Shown piece after piece: positions 44,410 through 57,300 of a DNA stretch of 64,000 nt. The notes under the pieces were generated by a model. It made no database searches. It was not told the DNA's origin and worked only from the letters and a program-made list of their open reading frames with translations. The stretch spans positions 16,550,226-16,614,225 of the forward strand of contig JABAKD010000001.1 of assembly GCA_012845835.1 (NCBI GenBank), written 5' to 3'. Every line of letters starts with the position of its first letter. Position 1 is the stretch's first letter. The position numbers and the translations under genes were made by a program. Source of the stretch: Undaria pinnatifida (taxonomy: Eukaryota; Sar; Phaeophyceae; Laminariales; Alariaceae).

Positions 44410-44660
44410 TCATCCCACGCTAGGGGTGCAGCAGATCTTGAGAAGTTTCTGAGCTCCTCCTGTCGCGAGGAGCTCAACATCTCACCCGACACATGACTTC
44501 GAAGACGTTCGTTTCGCGCAACCCGACCAACATTATTTCTAAGCGCAATTATTAGTAGGCCTAATAAAGCAAGAGTATGCAGGTAAAATCATGATACCAG
44601 GTACGGAGTACTAATCAGCCGATAGTTCGACACTTGAGGAGCTCAACTGGTTAGAAACGT
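44410..44660 (+). repeat. dispersed repeat A, copy 2
   Basis: Matches 21285-21520 in landmark order: TCTGAGCTCCTCCTGTCGCG, AGGAGCTCAACATCTCACC, CAACCCGACCAAC and ACACTTGAGGAGCTCAA. Confidence 0.7.
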
Positions 44661-45724
44661 TTGGCACGAAAAATTCAATCCCTACCGCGGATGATTCATG
44701 GCCTAGGTTTACGACTGTCCGCAGCCTAAAAAAAATGAAATCAGGGTACCAGGTAGTAAGCGGTACGCTCGGAGCAGCACGCCAATGCTTACCGGTGGCG
44801 CTGCATTACAGCAGTTAGTTGGTTAATATCGTATACCAGGGTAAAATAGCCCGGAAGAGAACACACCCCGGGGTGGGACGACTTTCAGGGCCAATTTTGG
44901 GGGGGGGCATAGTCTACACAACCGAAAACGGTTGCTTTGGAAAGATGTCGAGATGTGTCTGTCGTTAGACAGAAGAAACGTTGAATGAAAAAATCCCGCG
45001 TGGGGACGTAGGGTGTCGGTGCTGGGTAGGTCGCCTCTACCTCCATGCATCATGACATATCTCGGGTATCCACTAGACTATAGTCTATACTTCGAAGTAG
45101 TCTACTATTCGTTCAATGCTCGAAACATCACACAACACCAGATAGATATCGAAACACACGCTGATCCGGCGGGGTGTGTTTCACCTTGAAAGTATCGACT
45201 ATTATTTCTGGGAACCATCTAGTACCACCTGGTATCTCTTCATATTAGAGCTATGACACTGACATGACACATCATGCAGTTCATTAAAGAAAGCTGACGT
45301 AGTGTCGCGTCGTCTCTAGACTATAGCTTACACATTTACATACAGCGCTCCATCACAAAAACAGGATTGATCGGCGTTTGTTTGCTCTGTCAACTATTAG
45401 TCTAATGATCGCTAATATTCTCAATATCAACCTCCCTGTTGTCGAGAAAATCGGCAACAACCTTCGAAGATGGTCGGAGGGGGGGTGTCAGCTAGCGTGT
45501 TACTTAATACGGTATATTATAGCATTCGCGTTGACACCGTGAAAAAACACGCTCAGGAGTGATGTATCGCGGGATCATAGTCTTTGATAATCGCCACAAA
45601 AACAATGCACTCGACGTGGACACGGCCCAAAGTTCGTTTATTATGCCTTGTTACGAGTATACGAGTGGAAACGTTATTGGTCGCTTGACCCTCAAGCCAC
45701 CGCTAGAACAAGAAAAACTGCAAC

Positions 45725-45773
45725 AATAACAATAATAATAATAATAATAATAATAATGATAATAATAATAATG

Positions 45774-45839
<66 letters not shown>
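45725..45839. repeat. AAT microsatellite
   Basis: Over 100 bp of AAT units with a few ATGATA variants. It lies downstream of the end of the lipoyl-domain gene, outside any gene recognised here. Confidence 0.95.
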
Positions 45840-45841
<2 letters not shown>

Positions 45842-47949
45842 CTCGGAGTAATAATATTAGTAATAGGTAGCCGGTCAGGCGCAACAACAGCAAAAGCAGA
45901 GTTGGTTGGCATCAATGATGTCAGGTAGGGTATGATATGATATCGTGTGATTGCCAGGGGACGTCCTGGGTTCATCCTCGGGGTTCCCAGGTAGATTGAT
46001 AATATAGACCTTACAGGGGGGGGCATAACAGATACTGCTGGTGCTGGTGGGAACAGTGCACACAGCGGTCAGTCTTCTTGTTAGTTCTTGGGTTTTTTAA
46101 ATCTGACGGCGGGTCCTGGACTCTGTGAGACGGCAGTTTAGGCCTCCTGTGACCTATGGCGGCGGTGATGTATTTACCAGTTTAGTGCGGGAACTACATA
46201 AAGATGTGGCTGATGCAGCCCAGAACAACCGTCTCCGCCTGACATTGATTGGTGGTTGACAAGGTTCCACATGATTCATGTCATTGCGTTCCATGCTTCA
46301 ACAAAAAGCTCCAGGTAAATACAGTGGTGTTTACAAACAGGGCCCGACAAGGTAAGAGGTCAACAAGAGCCGTCAAGGGCGTACCAAGCTATTCTCCCCC
46401 GCTGAAGACGACCAAGCAAGAAGGAAGATCGTTTGAACATTACACAGCAAATAGATTGTGCGAGAATCACATGATCCCGGCGACCAGTTTCCAGAAGGGC
46501 CCCAAAATGCTGCGAACGGCGTGTTGCGGCCCCGCAGGCGTGTTGCGGCCCCGCAGGCGTGTAGCGGCGGGGGGGAAAAGGTGAGGCGGAGGGCCCCCGG
46601 AGACGTACCCCGCGTAGCTCGTAGGTGTAAGTGAATGTAAAAGCACTATTTACAATCGTTGCGCGAGATTTCTTGCGAAACGTTCAAAAACGTCAGCTGT
46701 GAGCTCGATCGATTTAAAGGTCGATACTACTGTAGTATTTGGCATGCTTGCACGCGCGCTGTGCAGCTCCTCCTTACCTTGCAGTTGGAACGCATCCGGT
46801 TTACCCCAGCAATCTCGGCCGCATCGTCTTGCAAAAAGCCTTGTAACCGTCATTTCCCCCTCTAGAGCCCTCAAGAGGGTGGCAGGCCAACGTTGTTCGG
46901 ACTAACCAAACTCCTTAAGTGGTTCAGGGGGGGGGGGGGAAGAATACCAACTTCGTGACTTCCTTTCTCAGCGAATCAGACAAAACTTCTGATGATGACG
47001 ATGACGATGATGATCTCATATTACAGCTCATTTCCCTGAAATCTAACCCGTGGTAACATAGGAAGGGAAAAGAAATCGCCCCGATGGAAGGAAAAACAAG
47101 TACAAAAAAATACGTAGACCGCAGTGCCAATGCGCAAGGGAACGGCACTACGGGCTGCAGTATACAATTCCGTGTCATTTGCAAACAAAAAAACTGGTAT
47201 AGTAGTAACATGGTTGCTCAACAAATACAACCAATACAACCAATACCCCGCTTTCTTAACACATCAGCCAACATCACGTTTGCTCACATCAGCCAACACC
47301 ACAAACTACCAACGAATCATCTGCCAACACTACGACTCTCAACGAATCATAATATCCAACGCAACACCGTTTCAGCGAATCGGCAAACACAGCAACAGTG
47401 TTGTCAGCGAATCCGTCACAACTGCGATGCCATAACTTGTGTGTTGGGAAAATACCGTGGATGGCGGTGGTTTCTACTGTCGTTTGCCGTTTTATTGGTA
47501 TTGGAGTACCACCAAGGTTCTGTTACTGCTGTGAGACGTCTCCCTCTCGATTACGGGCCTCCTTTTTTCGTCTGGTCTTGGCGATGTCGTTTGCCTGGCG
47601 ATTGCGCAGACAAACGGAAGGGGGGGGGTAGCGTGGGCGGGGTCGGTGAGGTAAGCGCTACTTTTGGTAAATGAACGTACCAAAACTTCACGAATTTTTC
47701 AACGCTGCTGAAATCCGTAAATCATGTACAAACATGCATGCATCATTTTCTGTCTCAATGCACGCATTTTTTTACTATCCTATCGCTGGGGTTTGATAAT
47801 CCCTTTGGAACAACATAAAAAAATAACGTGGAACAAAAATGACTACGAGTAAGACACGCTACGGTAGAGGCACACCCAGCTTTTTCCCTGCAAGGGTCGT
47901 CACTGGAGGTCTTAAGCCTCGCAAAAAAAAACGATTCCTAGTTAAAAAA

Positions 47950-48125
47950 AGAAAGTGCAACCGGATGAAGCAAACCCATGGCCTACTGGGATACAGCCAA
48001 CTTATATAGCAAAAACAAACGACGACATTCCGACGATGTTGTTCATAGGTTAAGGAGCCCCGTCATTGAGAAAAATATTTCAGCCAAAAAATGGTATACC
48101 TTAATACCTCCATCGCGCCACGCGT
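47950..48125 (+). repeat. dispersed repeat B, copy 3
   Basis: GAAAGTGCAACCGGATGAAG, CCCATGGCCTA, CATTCCGACGA and GGTTAAGGAGCCCCGTCA occur in the same order as in the other copies. Confidence 0.7.
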
Positions 48126-48372
48126 CCCTTGCACATCGGACACACCACGCAGCCCGGGCTACTGGGGTAGGAGATGGGTCCAAAGTGCAAGATAGGTAGA
48201 TGTACGACGCGCGCGCACCGATAACACTTGTACAGAGCTGCATTCTCTTCCTGGACGGGTCATTATACCACGTTTACCCGGTTTTGTCAGTTCGACCTGG
48301 GCCCGAAAACGGTCAGACGCGGGACTAAACAAGGTTTTTACAACAACAAAAAAAACTCACATATATGTAAGC

Positions 48373-51300
48373 TCAATCTCTCAGGGGCAACGCAAAATAT
48401 CGCCGAAAGCTGACCTGCAGAAGAAACAGTTCATCGTCGATCTCGCCCAAGTACTCGTCTCCTTCGTAACAGCCCTCGAAAGCTTGGAGAAGATCGGCGT
48501 CCTTGTTTCTGGCTAAGGACATCAACGTCGAGGCGACATCTGCAGGACAAGCGGACGGGGCAGCGTATCATCAAACACAGGGTAAAACGGCACATGCTTC
48601 TTACATGAAAAAAAAACATGTTGGGTATTACCAATCTCGAAATGCGAAGTAATATCAAATCCCGAGATATTTCAATACTATTCAGCAAACAGCTCCTACC
48701 CCTTCATCATGTCATGGGAAGGGTTCTAGAGGAAACATGCATGAGCGTCGCAACATCGCTACAACCTGCTATACCACGTGTGCATTCTTCATGATAAACT
48801 TCTTTCTCCACCAAAGACACCCAGCACACCCAGTGTCTTGTGCTCAGTATTCATCCCCCATTCAGAACACCGAGCGCCCGTGCTCGTTGTTCATCGTATA
48901 GGCACAAACTCTGCCGTCACAATCTACGAGCCAGCGACAACACAAATGAAGGAGAACAGCCAAGACAGTGCCAAAATAAAAAAAAAACATTAAAAAAACG
49001 CAACAACTCTTCAGAATTTGGCAGCTAAGAGCTCCAGGCTCGAGTTTATACGAATTAAATAACATGGCCTCTTTCGTGCTGATAATGGTGCGGGACACGC
49101 CCAATAAGAGTTCCAGTCTGACCAAAAATAAGAAATTCTTAACTGGCGTCGCATATTGTACACCAGCATGTAATTGTACGGTGCATATACCTTCGGACAA
49201 TTTGTCCTCCTGACGGAGCCGCAACACAGCCCTCAAGACGTCCTTCCAGGTGAAGCCATCTTCAGCTTCGGCGTTGGCATCTCCGTCCTCCGGCGCCTTG
49301 CTCGCCGGCGCTGGCGAAGGACAACCACGACAAACGACGGCAATGAAAAATGGCAACAACGACAAAGGACAACCACGTTAGAAAGAGCAGCCGCGGCAAA
49401 CAAAAAACACTGTCAAAGGACAGCCATGGCCGATGACAACCATTGTAGATGTCAACCGTGGCATACGACAACCATGTTGAAGGACAACCACGAAACCACA
49501 ATACGTGACAACCGTTGCAAAGTCGACCATGTTACAAGGACGAACATTCTAGAGGACGATCATAACAAAGAATAGCCGTGGCAAACGAAACCGACGACAA
49601 AGAGGAATCATGGCAAAAACAATAAAAAAAATGACAACGAACAACATGTCAAAGGACCACCCATAGCAAAGGAGATCGAAGGATAATCACGGCAAAGACG
49701 ATCGACGGATAGCCACGGCTAAGGTGACCATGCCAAAGGACAGCCATATCAATGGACAACCATGGCAAACTAAAACCATGACAGATGACAAACGTGATAA
49801 ACAACAGCCTATAAGTGCAACCACGACATACGACAACAGAAACAATAGACAACCACAACAAACGACGGCCATGCCAAATAGAGAACATGTCAAGGGACAC
49901 GAGTGGCAGCAAAGAGCAACCACGGCAGATAACAACCATCTCAAAGGACAACCATGTCAACTGAGAACTGCTGCAAAAGCGATCATGTCAAATGATAACC
50001 ACGGCAAACAACCTAATCGCAGGAAAACACTGACAAAGGACGACATCCACATCAACAGACAACCAGGTCAGAGGACAACCACAGCAAGCAGCAACCAGGA
50101 CAACCATGTCAAACGACTACCACGGCAAACAACAATGTCAAAAAGAACGATCATGCCAAAGAACAACCATCAAATTAAATAGTTAAGTGAAAATCGTATT
50201 ATTCGAAATGTAGAACTTCCCTGGACTTGGAAAAAAAAAAAACGATTTTTTTCAAAAATGAATTTTAGATCGCTTTCACCGGTTGTGCACGTCAGTGAAA
50301 AAACGAATGATGCAATCGTTTGTTTATTCGAGCGAAGCGAGTTTCTAATCTACACCTGGGCCTCGCAATATAGGCTCCCATGAAAAAAAAATAGTTTGCG
50401 TGCGTGTCTTCGACTAAATTTTATTTTAGTGTGGGATCATTTGATTTTAGACTGCAGGTGTAGGCAGACCACCACGGAGCAACAAAACACACACAGAAGA
50501 CCACACGGGCAAAAACAGCAGCACACACCGCTCACACAGCCGGCACACAGCGCTCACACAGCGGGCAGAACACAGACAACGAACGCAGCGGGCGACAATA
50601 GTGGCCAGCGGAGAGCGGGCATGGAGAGTGCGTGCCCGCTAGGGGTGTGTCCGCTGAGTGTATCTACTGCTGTCTCGTGGTGAGAGTAGGTTATCATGGA
50701 GAGACGTCCGTTGGGGGCGATTGACCCAAACTCGGTGCGTGCGCCAACGCCAGAAGGGCGACAGCAGACACGGCGGAGAGGCTTGAGAGGGATCTCTACC
50801 TAGCTAGGGGAGCCAAGGCCATGCTCACGAAGAACCTGTACCAACAAGTTGGACTCGTGAACGGCATTCGAGGCCAAGTCGTCGAGTTGGTGTTTGCAGA
50901 CGACGCGCTCCCACCGAACCTCCCCCTTTACGTTGTCGTCAAGTTCAGAGGGTACTCAGGGGGGGGATTGGTCCTCTCAGGAGAGATCTAGAGGGTGTGT
51001 GCCGATTTCTCCCGTAGACACTACTTGGCAGGACGGGGGAACGCGGGTCAGGACGCAACTGCCGTTGAAGCTCTGCTGGGCAAAACGTCACATCGGCTCT
51101 GTTCCACCTATGGTGCCCCTCGCAATTACACGAACCAATGCCCGTGGGCGCACACGTCTGACGACAGTTACATCTATCAGCTGTCGCTCGTTTCAGCGAC
51201 AGCTATTGTATCTTTTTCGGCTCATTTCATCTATTACATATTATCTTCGCACTTTTCTCTCTCTTTCTCCCTCCCTAGATAAAACTCAGGGTTACTAAGC

Positions 51301-54300
51301 AGGCCCTTCTCGCCCCTCCCCACTATGGTACGTGCCTTCATTTTGATCGCGAGAAGACTTCTTTCTTCCCTGGTCGACTCGCATCGAGTTGATGCAATCA
51401 GTGAATGCTGGTATTAATAATAGGTACAGTACGTCGCCGACTATTAACACTGTAGTTATCAACCCGTCGTTTGGCGCTTCTAGGTTAGAGGGAGGGAAGA
51501 GATTGCGACGATTTTCCAGTCGAACTGTAAAGACACGCATGCGCATAGCTTGCACTGGTGCCGTGTGCTGCATGCTCACACCATGATAAGACCGCGCATA
51601 TTTCGAGGTACTTTGTTTAGTCGCAGTAATGGGCCCCAAAACGATAAATTGCCTATCCGGTACCAGGTATGTATTACAGCTGTTTGCGTGCGGTAGTGAT
51701 TGGAGAATCGTATTTGAACCTGACTGGCGCGCTAGTGGTTCGACATGTGTGCTTTTGTACATCCTCCGTCGGATACGCAAAATAAAGCGTAAGCTCACCA
51801 CACTTCCACGAATTTCCATACATGTGTGTCAATTTGACTCGATTGTAGTCACAATCCAATGCCAGCTCGCGTTTCCTTCAGTTCCCGTGGTGGCGACAGC
51901 GCGAGCTTCCCCTACCGGCAGTCACTGTTACTACTCCAGCATCGCAACTTTCGACACGTGGTGTTTATTGATACAGATACGTCAGTTAATTGGCTTTTAC
52001 TCCACTACACAAGTGATAACTAGCCGTAAAAAAATAAAAAATAAACCCAGCCAAATCATAGAACCTAGAGCCTCCTGCGTATGCTTAGAAGAGAACAACG
52101 TCCGTGTGCACGCACGATGGTCGACGACAGCACCCAAAATCACGGGATACCTTGCTCGTTGTAATGCGACACCGATAAAACGTCAGCTTCAATCGATTTC
52201 ACTAGCCATGTACGCCATAAAAACAAACTCCGACAATGAATGCCGGTAATTGAGTACTCGCACGGTACCTGGAGTCTCTTGCGCTCCTTGGTAGAGAGCG
52301 ATGTCCTCCTCCGTGTGTACGATGGTCGCGATAGGTGTCCCGACAGGAACCTTCGCGCTCCCCGCCTCGACCACTGAAAAGGAGCAGCATAGCAACAGCA
52401 ACAAAAAAGACGGGGTAACGGTGCTCGTTCAAAATGCGACACCGAAGGAACTTCGAGGAAGGCGGTGCAAGCGGCAGGCCACTCTAATTATATATAAATA
52501 TATATATCATAGCTGCCGCTAGGGATTCGCGCAGCAGGACACTTGTAACATCGTCAACTTGAATGCGTTGGTTGTTAAATCGGGAGTTGGGCAACCGTAC
52601 ACTGTAGATGAATCTCTCGGTCACACAAAAACACAGGCTTGAGCCATCTCGAGCGGATTCCCCGTGTTTAGGACGCATGTACTAATAGTACGGTATAGGT
52701 GCACCATTTTCCTTATGAGGCCCCTAACCACTTGAAGACTTGTATACCTCCCTCAGATGAAAAAAAAAACGCTTGATTGAAAAAAAAAAGTTATTTCGGG
52801 TAAACTGAAGGTGCAACCGGACGAAAAACGTAACAGCCTAGGTACAAAAAAAACAAGCTTTTTGCAAAAAACAAGAATGATATCCCGACGAATTTGGGTC
52901 AAGGAGGGTTAGGGAGCCCCGGCCTTCAGAAAATGTTCTGCTCAAAAATTGGCATACCTTAAGACCTTTATCGTAGGAGGCGTTTTTGAAACCGCCACTC
53001 GGTCGGAAATACTAACTGAAACCACTGGTGTGTTGATATATTCACCAGTGCGGTCCTCTGTTTTTCTTAACTCCTTTTATGCTCCACCTGCGCTCGCACG
53101 ACTTGCGTGGTAGCCCAAAAAGTCCGGCAGCATACTACAGCGGTACACACTAGTTGTCGCTTTGCAGGAGCGAAGACTAATCGCAACCTGACCCTTCAAA
53201 CCACAGCATGGTCCTGACGGAAAATCCGTCCTCTTGCGGACATCCGCATGAAGTAGGACATGGTATTATACCAAAAGAGTTTGAGGGGGAAGGCTTTCGT
53301 TGCAGGGGATGCTCAATACCAAGAGCGTTCGAGGGCTCATTTCCGTGCAAGGGACGCTCAACAGCAACAGCATTTAAGGGCTACCGCGTTCACAGGGGGC
53401 GCTCGTTACCAAAAAGCGTTTGGGGGTGAAGGCATTGGAGGAGACGCTCGCGCGTTTGGGATGCTACGATTTTCGTAAGGGGACCCTTATCACCAAGAGA
53501 GTTTGAGGGTCAAGACTTTGGAGGGGTGTTCACGCGTTTAACCTTTTAGACCTGCGTTCTTGATGCGGGGGCAAACGACTTGGAAAATTACAATTAGATG
53601 CATGCTTTCCGTACAGCAGTGCAGTTCTAAAAGCATCAACGGGTAAAGCTTTCGAAGGGGAGTGCGCATCGCGCAAAGCACCCTGCGGCACTCCGAAACT
53701 CACGTATCTCGGCCAGAAAACCGAAGGTGTCCACCTTAACCCCCACCGAGAACTGCTCCAGCTCGATCTCGCAAACCACGTCGCCCGCCTGCGCAAGCCA
53801 AGAACGACAAACACGACAGTCAAGCACGACAGTCAAGCACGACAAGGCGAGTCAAGCACGACAAGGCGCGACAAGCACGACAGTTACGTATGACAAAGGA
53901 CAATCAAGACAAGCACTTGCAACAAGCGAAATAGACAAATCGAAAGGCACGACAGCCCAGCACGACCATCACAACAATCGCGCCAATCAAGACAACCAAA
54001 GCAGCCAGTAACGACAGACACGCACGACAAACCGAACAGACAAGCGCGATAGACAAGCACGACAGACAGGCACGACAGTCGCCACACACGACAGTCATCC
54101 ACGATAGACAAGCACGACAATCGCGAAAGCCAAGCACGAGACGCATCACAGACAGGCACGACAAACACGACAAACACGGCAGCCAAGCACCGTAAGCGTT
54201 TTTGTTAAGCGTCATTCATTTCCCTCTGAAGTCTAAAAAAAGGTGAAGCTTCGTGTTTAGGCGCCAAAAAAACGATGGGGTTGCCAGAAGCGAGTGCACA

Positions 54301-57300
54301 TCCGCTACCGCCTGGTGTCTGGCCACATATCAATGTCCTGCTGCGCGAGCTCCTAGAGACTAGCGACAGGTATGCATACTTTTGGCTACGCACTGTGGTA
54401 CTTGCCTCGATAACATCGCCCACTTTGACGTTCCAGCAGGTGAGGATGGCCTCTCTCTCCGTCTGCGTACGAAGGGAGCAGCACCGAATCGTCGGGATCG
54501 TCTGTTTAACTGTAGCACGAAGCTAAGGTGTAAGATGCTTCATGGGGAATCTCAGTCAACCGATAAAAGAGTCGGTCTACCCGTGGGCATTCGTCTAATA
54601 TTTTACCAGGTACGTATTCACGACTACAGCAGATGCGAGTACTTTCTCTCCTGCCACTTGAAAATAACGCGGCACTCACCAATCCGTCGCAGCAGTAGGC
54701 TCTACAGTTTTGGACATAGGGCCACTGCAAGACCTGCTGTAGATGCCTGATACGAATCACCGAGCAGCAGTACCAAGACATAGTGGTAAAACGCAAAGCA
54801 AGCCTACGGCTGGAGACGTCTTTGGAAGGAATGTGATTGGCGTCGACAATAGCTACGTTGATGCGCTGCAATATGTATTATACGTATGTAGACCATCATA
54901 ATATTATGAGCAAATGCGAGTTTCCACTTTACACCGCGCAAACAAAACAGGGGCACAATTTGAGATGGCTGAAGCAGGGTTCGACGAGGTTCTATCAACA
55001 CGACTGCCGTTTTCGAGATGGCGGAAGCAGGGTTCGACGAGGTTCTATAAACACGACTGCCGACCAGAATAGACCGAAAATAAAAATCCAGCCCGGCGAT
55101 CTTGTTGTTCGACCAATGGCGACAAAACCAGCTCACATACCAACACGCAAAGCCATCTTAACAGCAGCAGCAGAAGCGCTTAACAACACCGAGGGTCCTG
55201 CGCGAGTCCCGCACGCAAAGGCAGGCAAACGTCCTTGCACCATGCCCATGATCTCAATCGAATATAGAAGCTTCTATTTTTGGCACGAAAGGCGACGCTC
55301 GTCATGCGTGGAGTACCGGGATATATGAGTTGCGTTTCACTGCCGGCTGTTTGAGTCCTTTGGACATGAACAGCCACGTATGGTATGCCTAGGACACCTC
55401 GACTGCCTGTCGCCCAACATAGCTGTTGTAGTCAATGCTATGAAGCAATGCAAATGTGGGGCGCAGGCGTCCCGCAGCAGGTAGATTTCTTTGATCAGGA
55501 TTGGGTATGGGGACACACCGAGGTGGGTTGTGAGGCGTAATCACACTTTCGCGAGTCAGCAACGACAGATATATCAGAGTGCGACCCGGTCGAGGGGACA
55601 GGCTTTGAAGGATGACAGTGATAATGAGGCGGTAATATGCCATCTACTGTAGGGAATAGAACCTGGTATCAACACAGAGCGTACTCTGTTTCACTAGTAG
55701 CTGGTACACTGCTGTCGTTGTAGAGCCTGCATCTATAATACAGATACCAGTATGTACGAGGTCGAGAAACAAGGACGAAGGACAGGTGCGCACATGGGTC
55801 ATGGAAGACATCTCCACGTGAGAATACCTTCGCTCTTCTGGCAAACCTTCGCTGCACGTACTACGATGGAGTCATACTCGTAGTATGAAGCACTGCAAAG
55901 CGTACTACTGGTACTCCCTTCTGAAGAGCCTGTACCATACGTACAGACGTCAGTACAGGGCCCCAAGTCGAGAAACACACAAATATAAAGTTACCCTAGC
56001 CATATCCATAACCCCAACTCATGGCTGCAATGGGATTTGGCGGTAAGGATGGATGATCACATCGGCGATGGAAGGCATCTCCACGTGCGAATGCCTCGGC
56101 TCTTAAACCTTTCGTGCGCATATGTCTGGGCGTGACTTCTGTAGATACTGCTATGAATAGCGCTCTGAGTTTCCACAACAATAGTATGTCGCCAGCTTGT
56201 TTCTAGTTGGCAAGGTATCATAGTTAGCTGCGACGGTGCCAACTATCCAACTAGTTTTCGCATTTGAGTTTCCCTTCTTGTAGGAAGGCGTGTATGGTAC
56301 GGGGTACGTATTTCCCGTTGTTTCCAAGGAGTACTACCACGCTGCGAGCACTCAGGAGGCGCCGCCGGCGGGCCTTTTGGAGGCGCCTCCAGCGCCCCCC
56401 CCCTCGGCCGAAGGGAGATTTTTTGGCTCTCGTCGCTTGCTTGACTCTAGTCGACTAATTGGCTAAAGTCAATTAGTTGGCTGACTTCGCCCGCCAACAA
56501 AGAACTAGGCGGGAACTCCAGCCAACTCGCAGGCTATTACTCCTGCTGTAGAGCCTGTAACATACCAACTGCTGGTACTATTAATACTCTTGTACTCCTG
56601 TTGTAGAGCCTGCACCGTGTACCAACTGCTGTTACTCCGGTTGTAGGGTCTGCACCATGCACCAACTGCTGTCACTGCCGTTGTAGAGTCTGTACCATGT
56701 ACCAAACGTACATGCACCAGTACGAGGTCGAGGAACCCAAATATAAACGAACCCTATAACCCTAACCCCATCCCATGGCTGCTATCATACGATATGGGCT
56801 TGGGCGATAAGAAAGGACAGGCACTCACATCGGTGATAGAAGGCATCTCCACGTGCGAATGCCTTGGCTCCTCCGGCAAACCTTCGACGCGCTCCGCTAT
56901 CCCAGCCGATGCAATATCAACCTTCTTTCCCTCCCCGTCTAGACCTTCCGGGGCCTTCGAGCTCCCATCCGCAGATGATGTCGATAGCTTTCGCACTGCC
57001 CAACTGCTATAGCCGGCAAGGGGGGCGGTAGTCGCTGCCCCCCCCCCGCCCTGAATGTATGACAAAATCGGCGGCGGATGTTTTACCTTTGAGAATCGCG
57101 CCAGCTGTGTTCTGCTAGACACGCTAAACGAGCGTTCAATGTTGCTCTGCAATCTGTGGGCACCGCCACTTGACGCACGCCGTACTGAAGCCAAGCACCC
57201 AGAGCTGTGGTCTTGGCAATTGCCCTTGGTGGCACTGGGTACAAAGCTAGCTGCTTTGTCTCTTGCTGTGCCTTGTGCTGCTGTGCTTGTCGTGCTGATG

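Noticed and set aside
46778-46827. Possible further exon of the lipoyl-domain gene (reads DDAAEIAGVNRMRSNCK)
   Set aside because: It has plausible AG and GT edges, but its open frame does not match the phase left by the exon ending at 48415. Kept out without transcript support.
53884-54215. Cys/Leu-rich minus-strand frames
   Set aside because: They are translations of the 10-13-bp minisatellite and lie inside an intron whose splice sites fit the lipoyl-domain gene.
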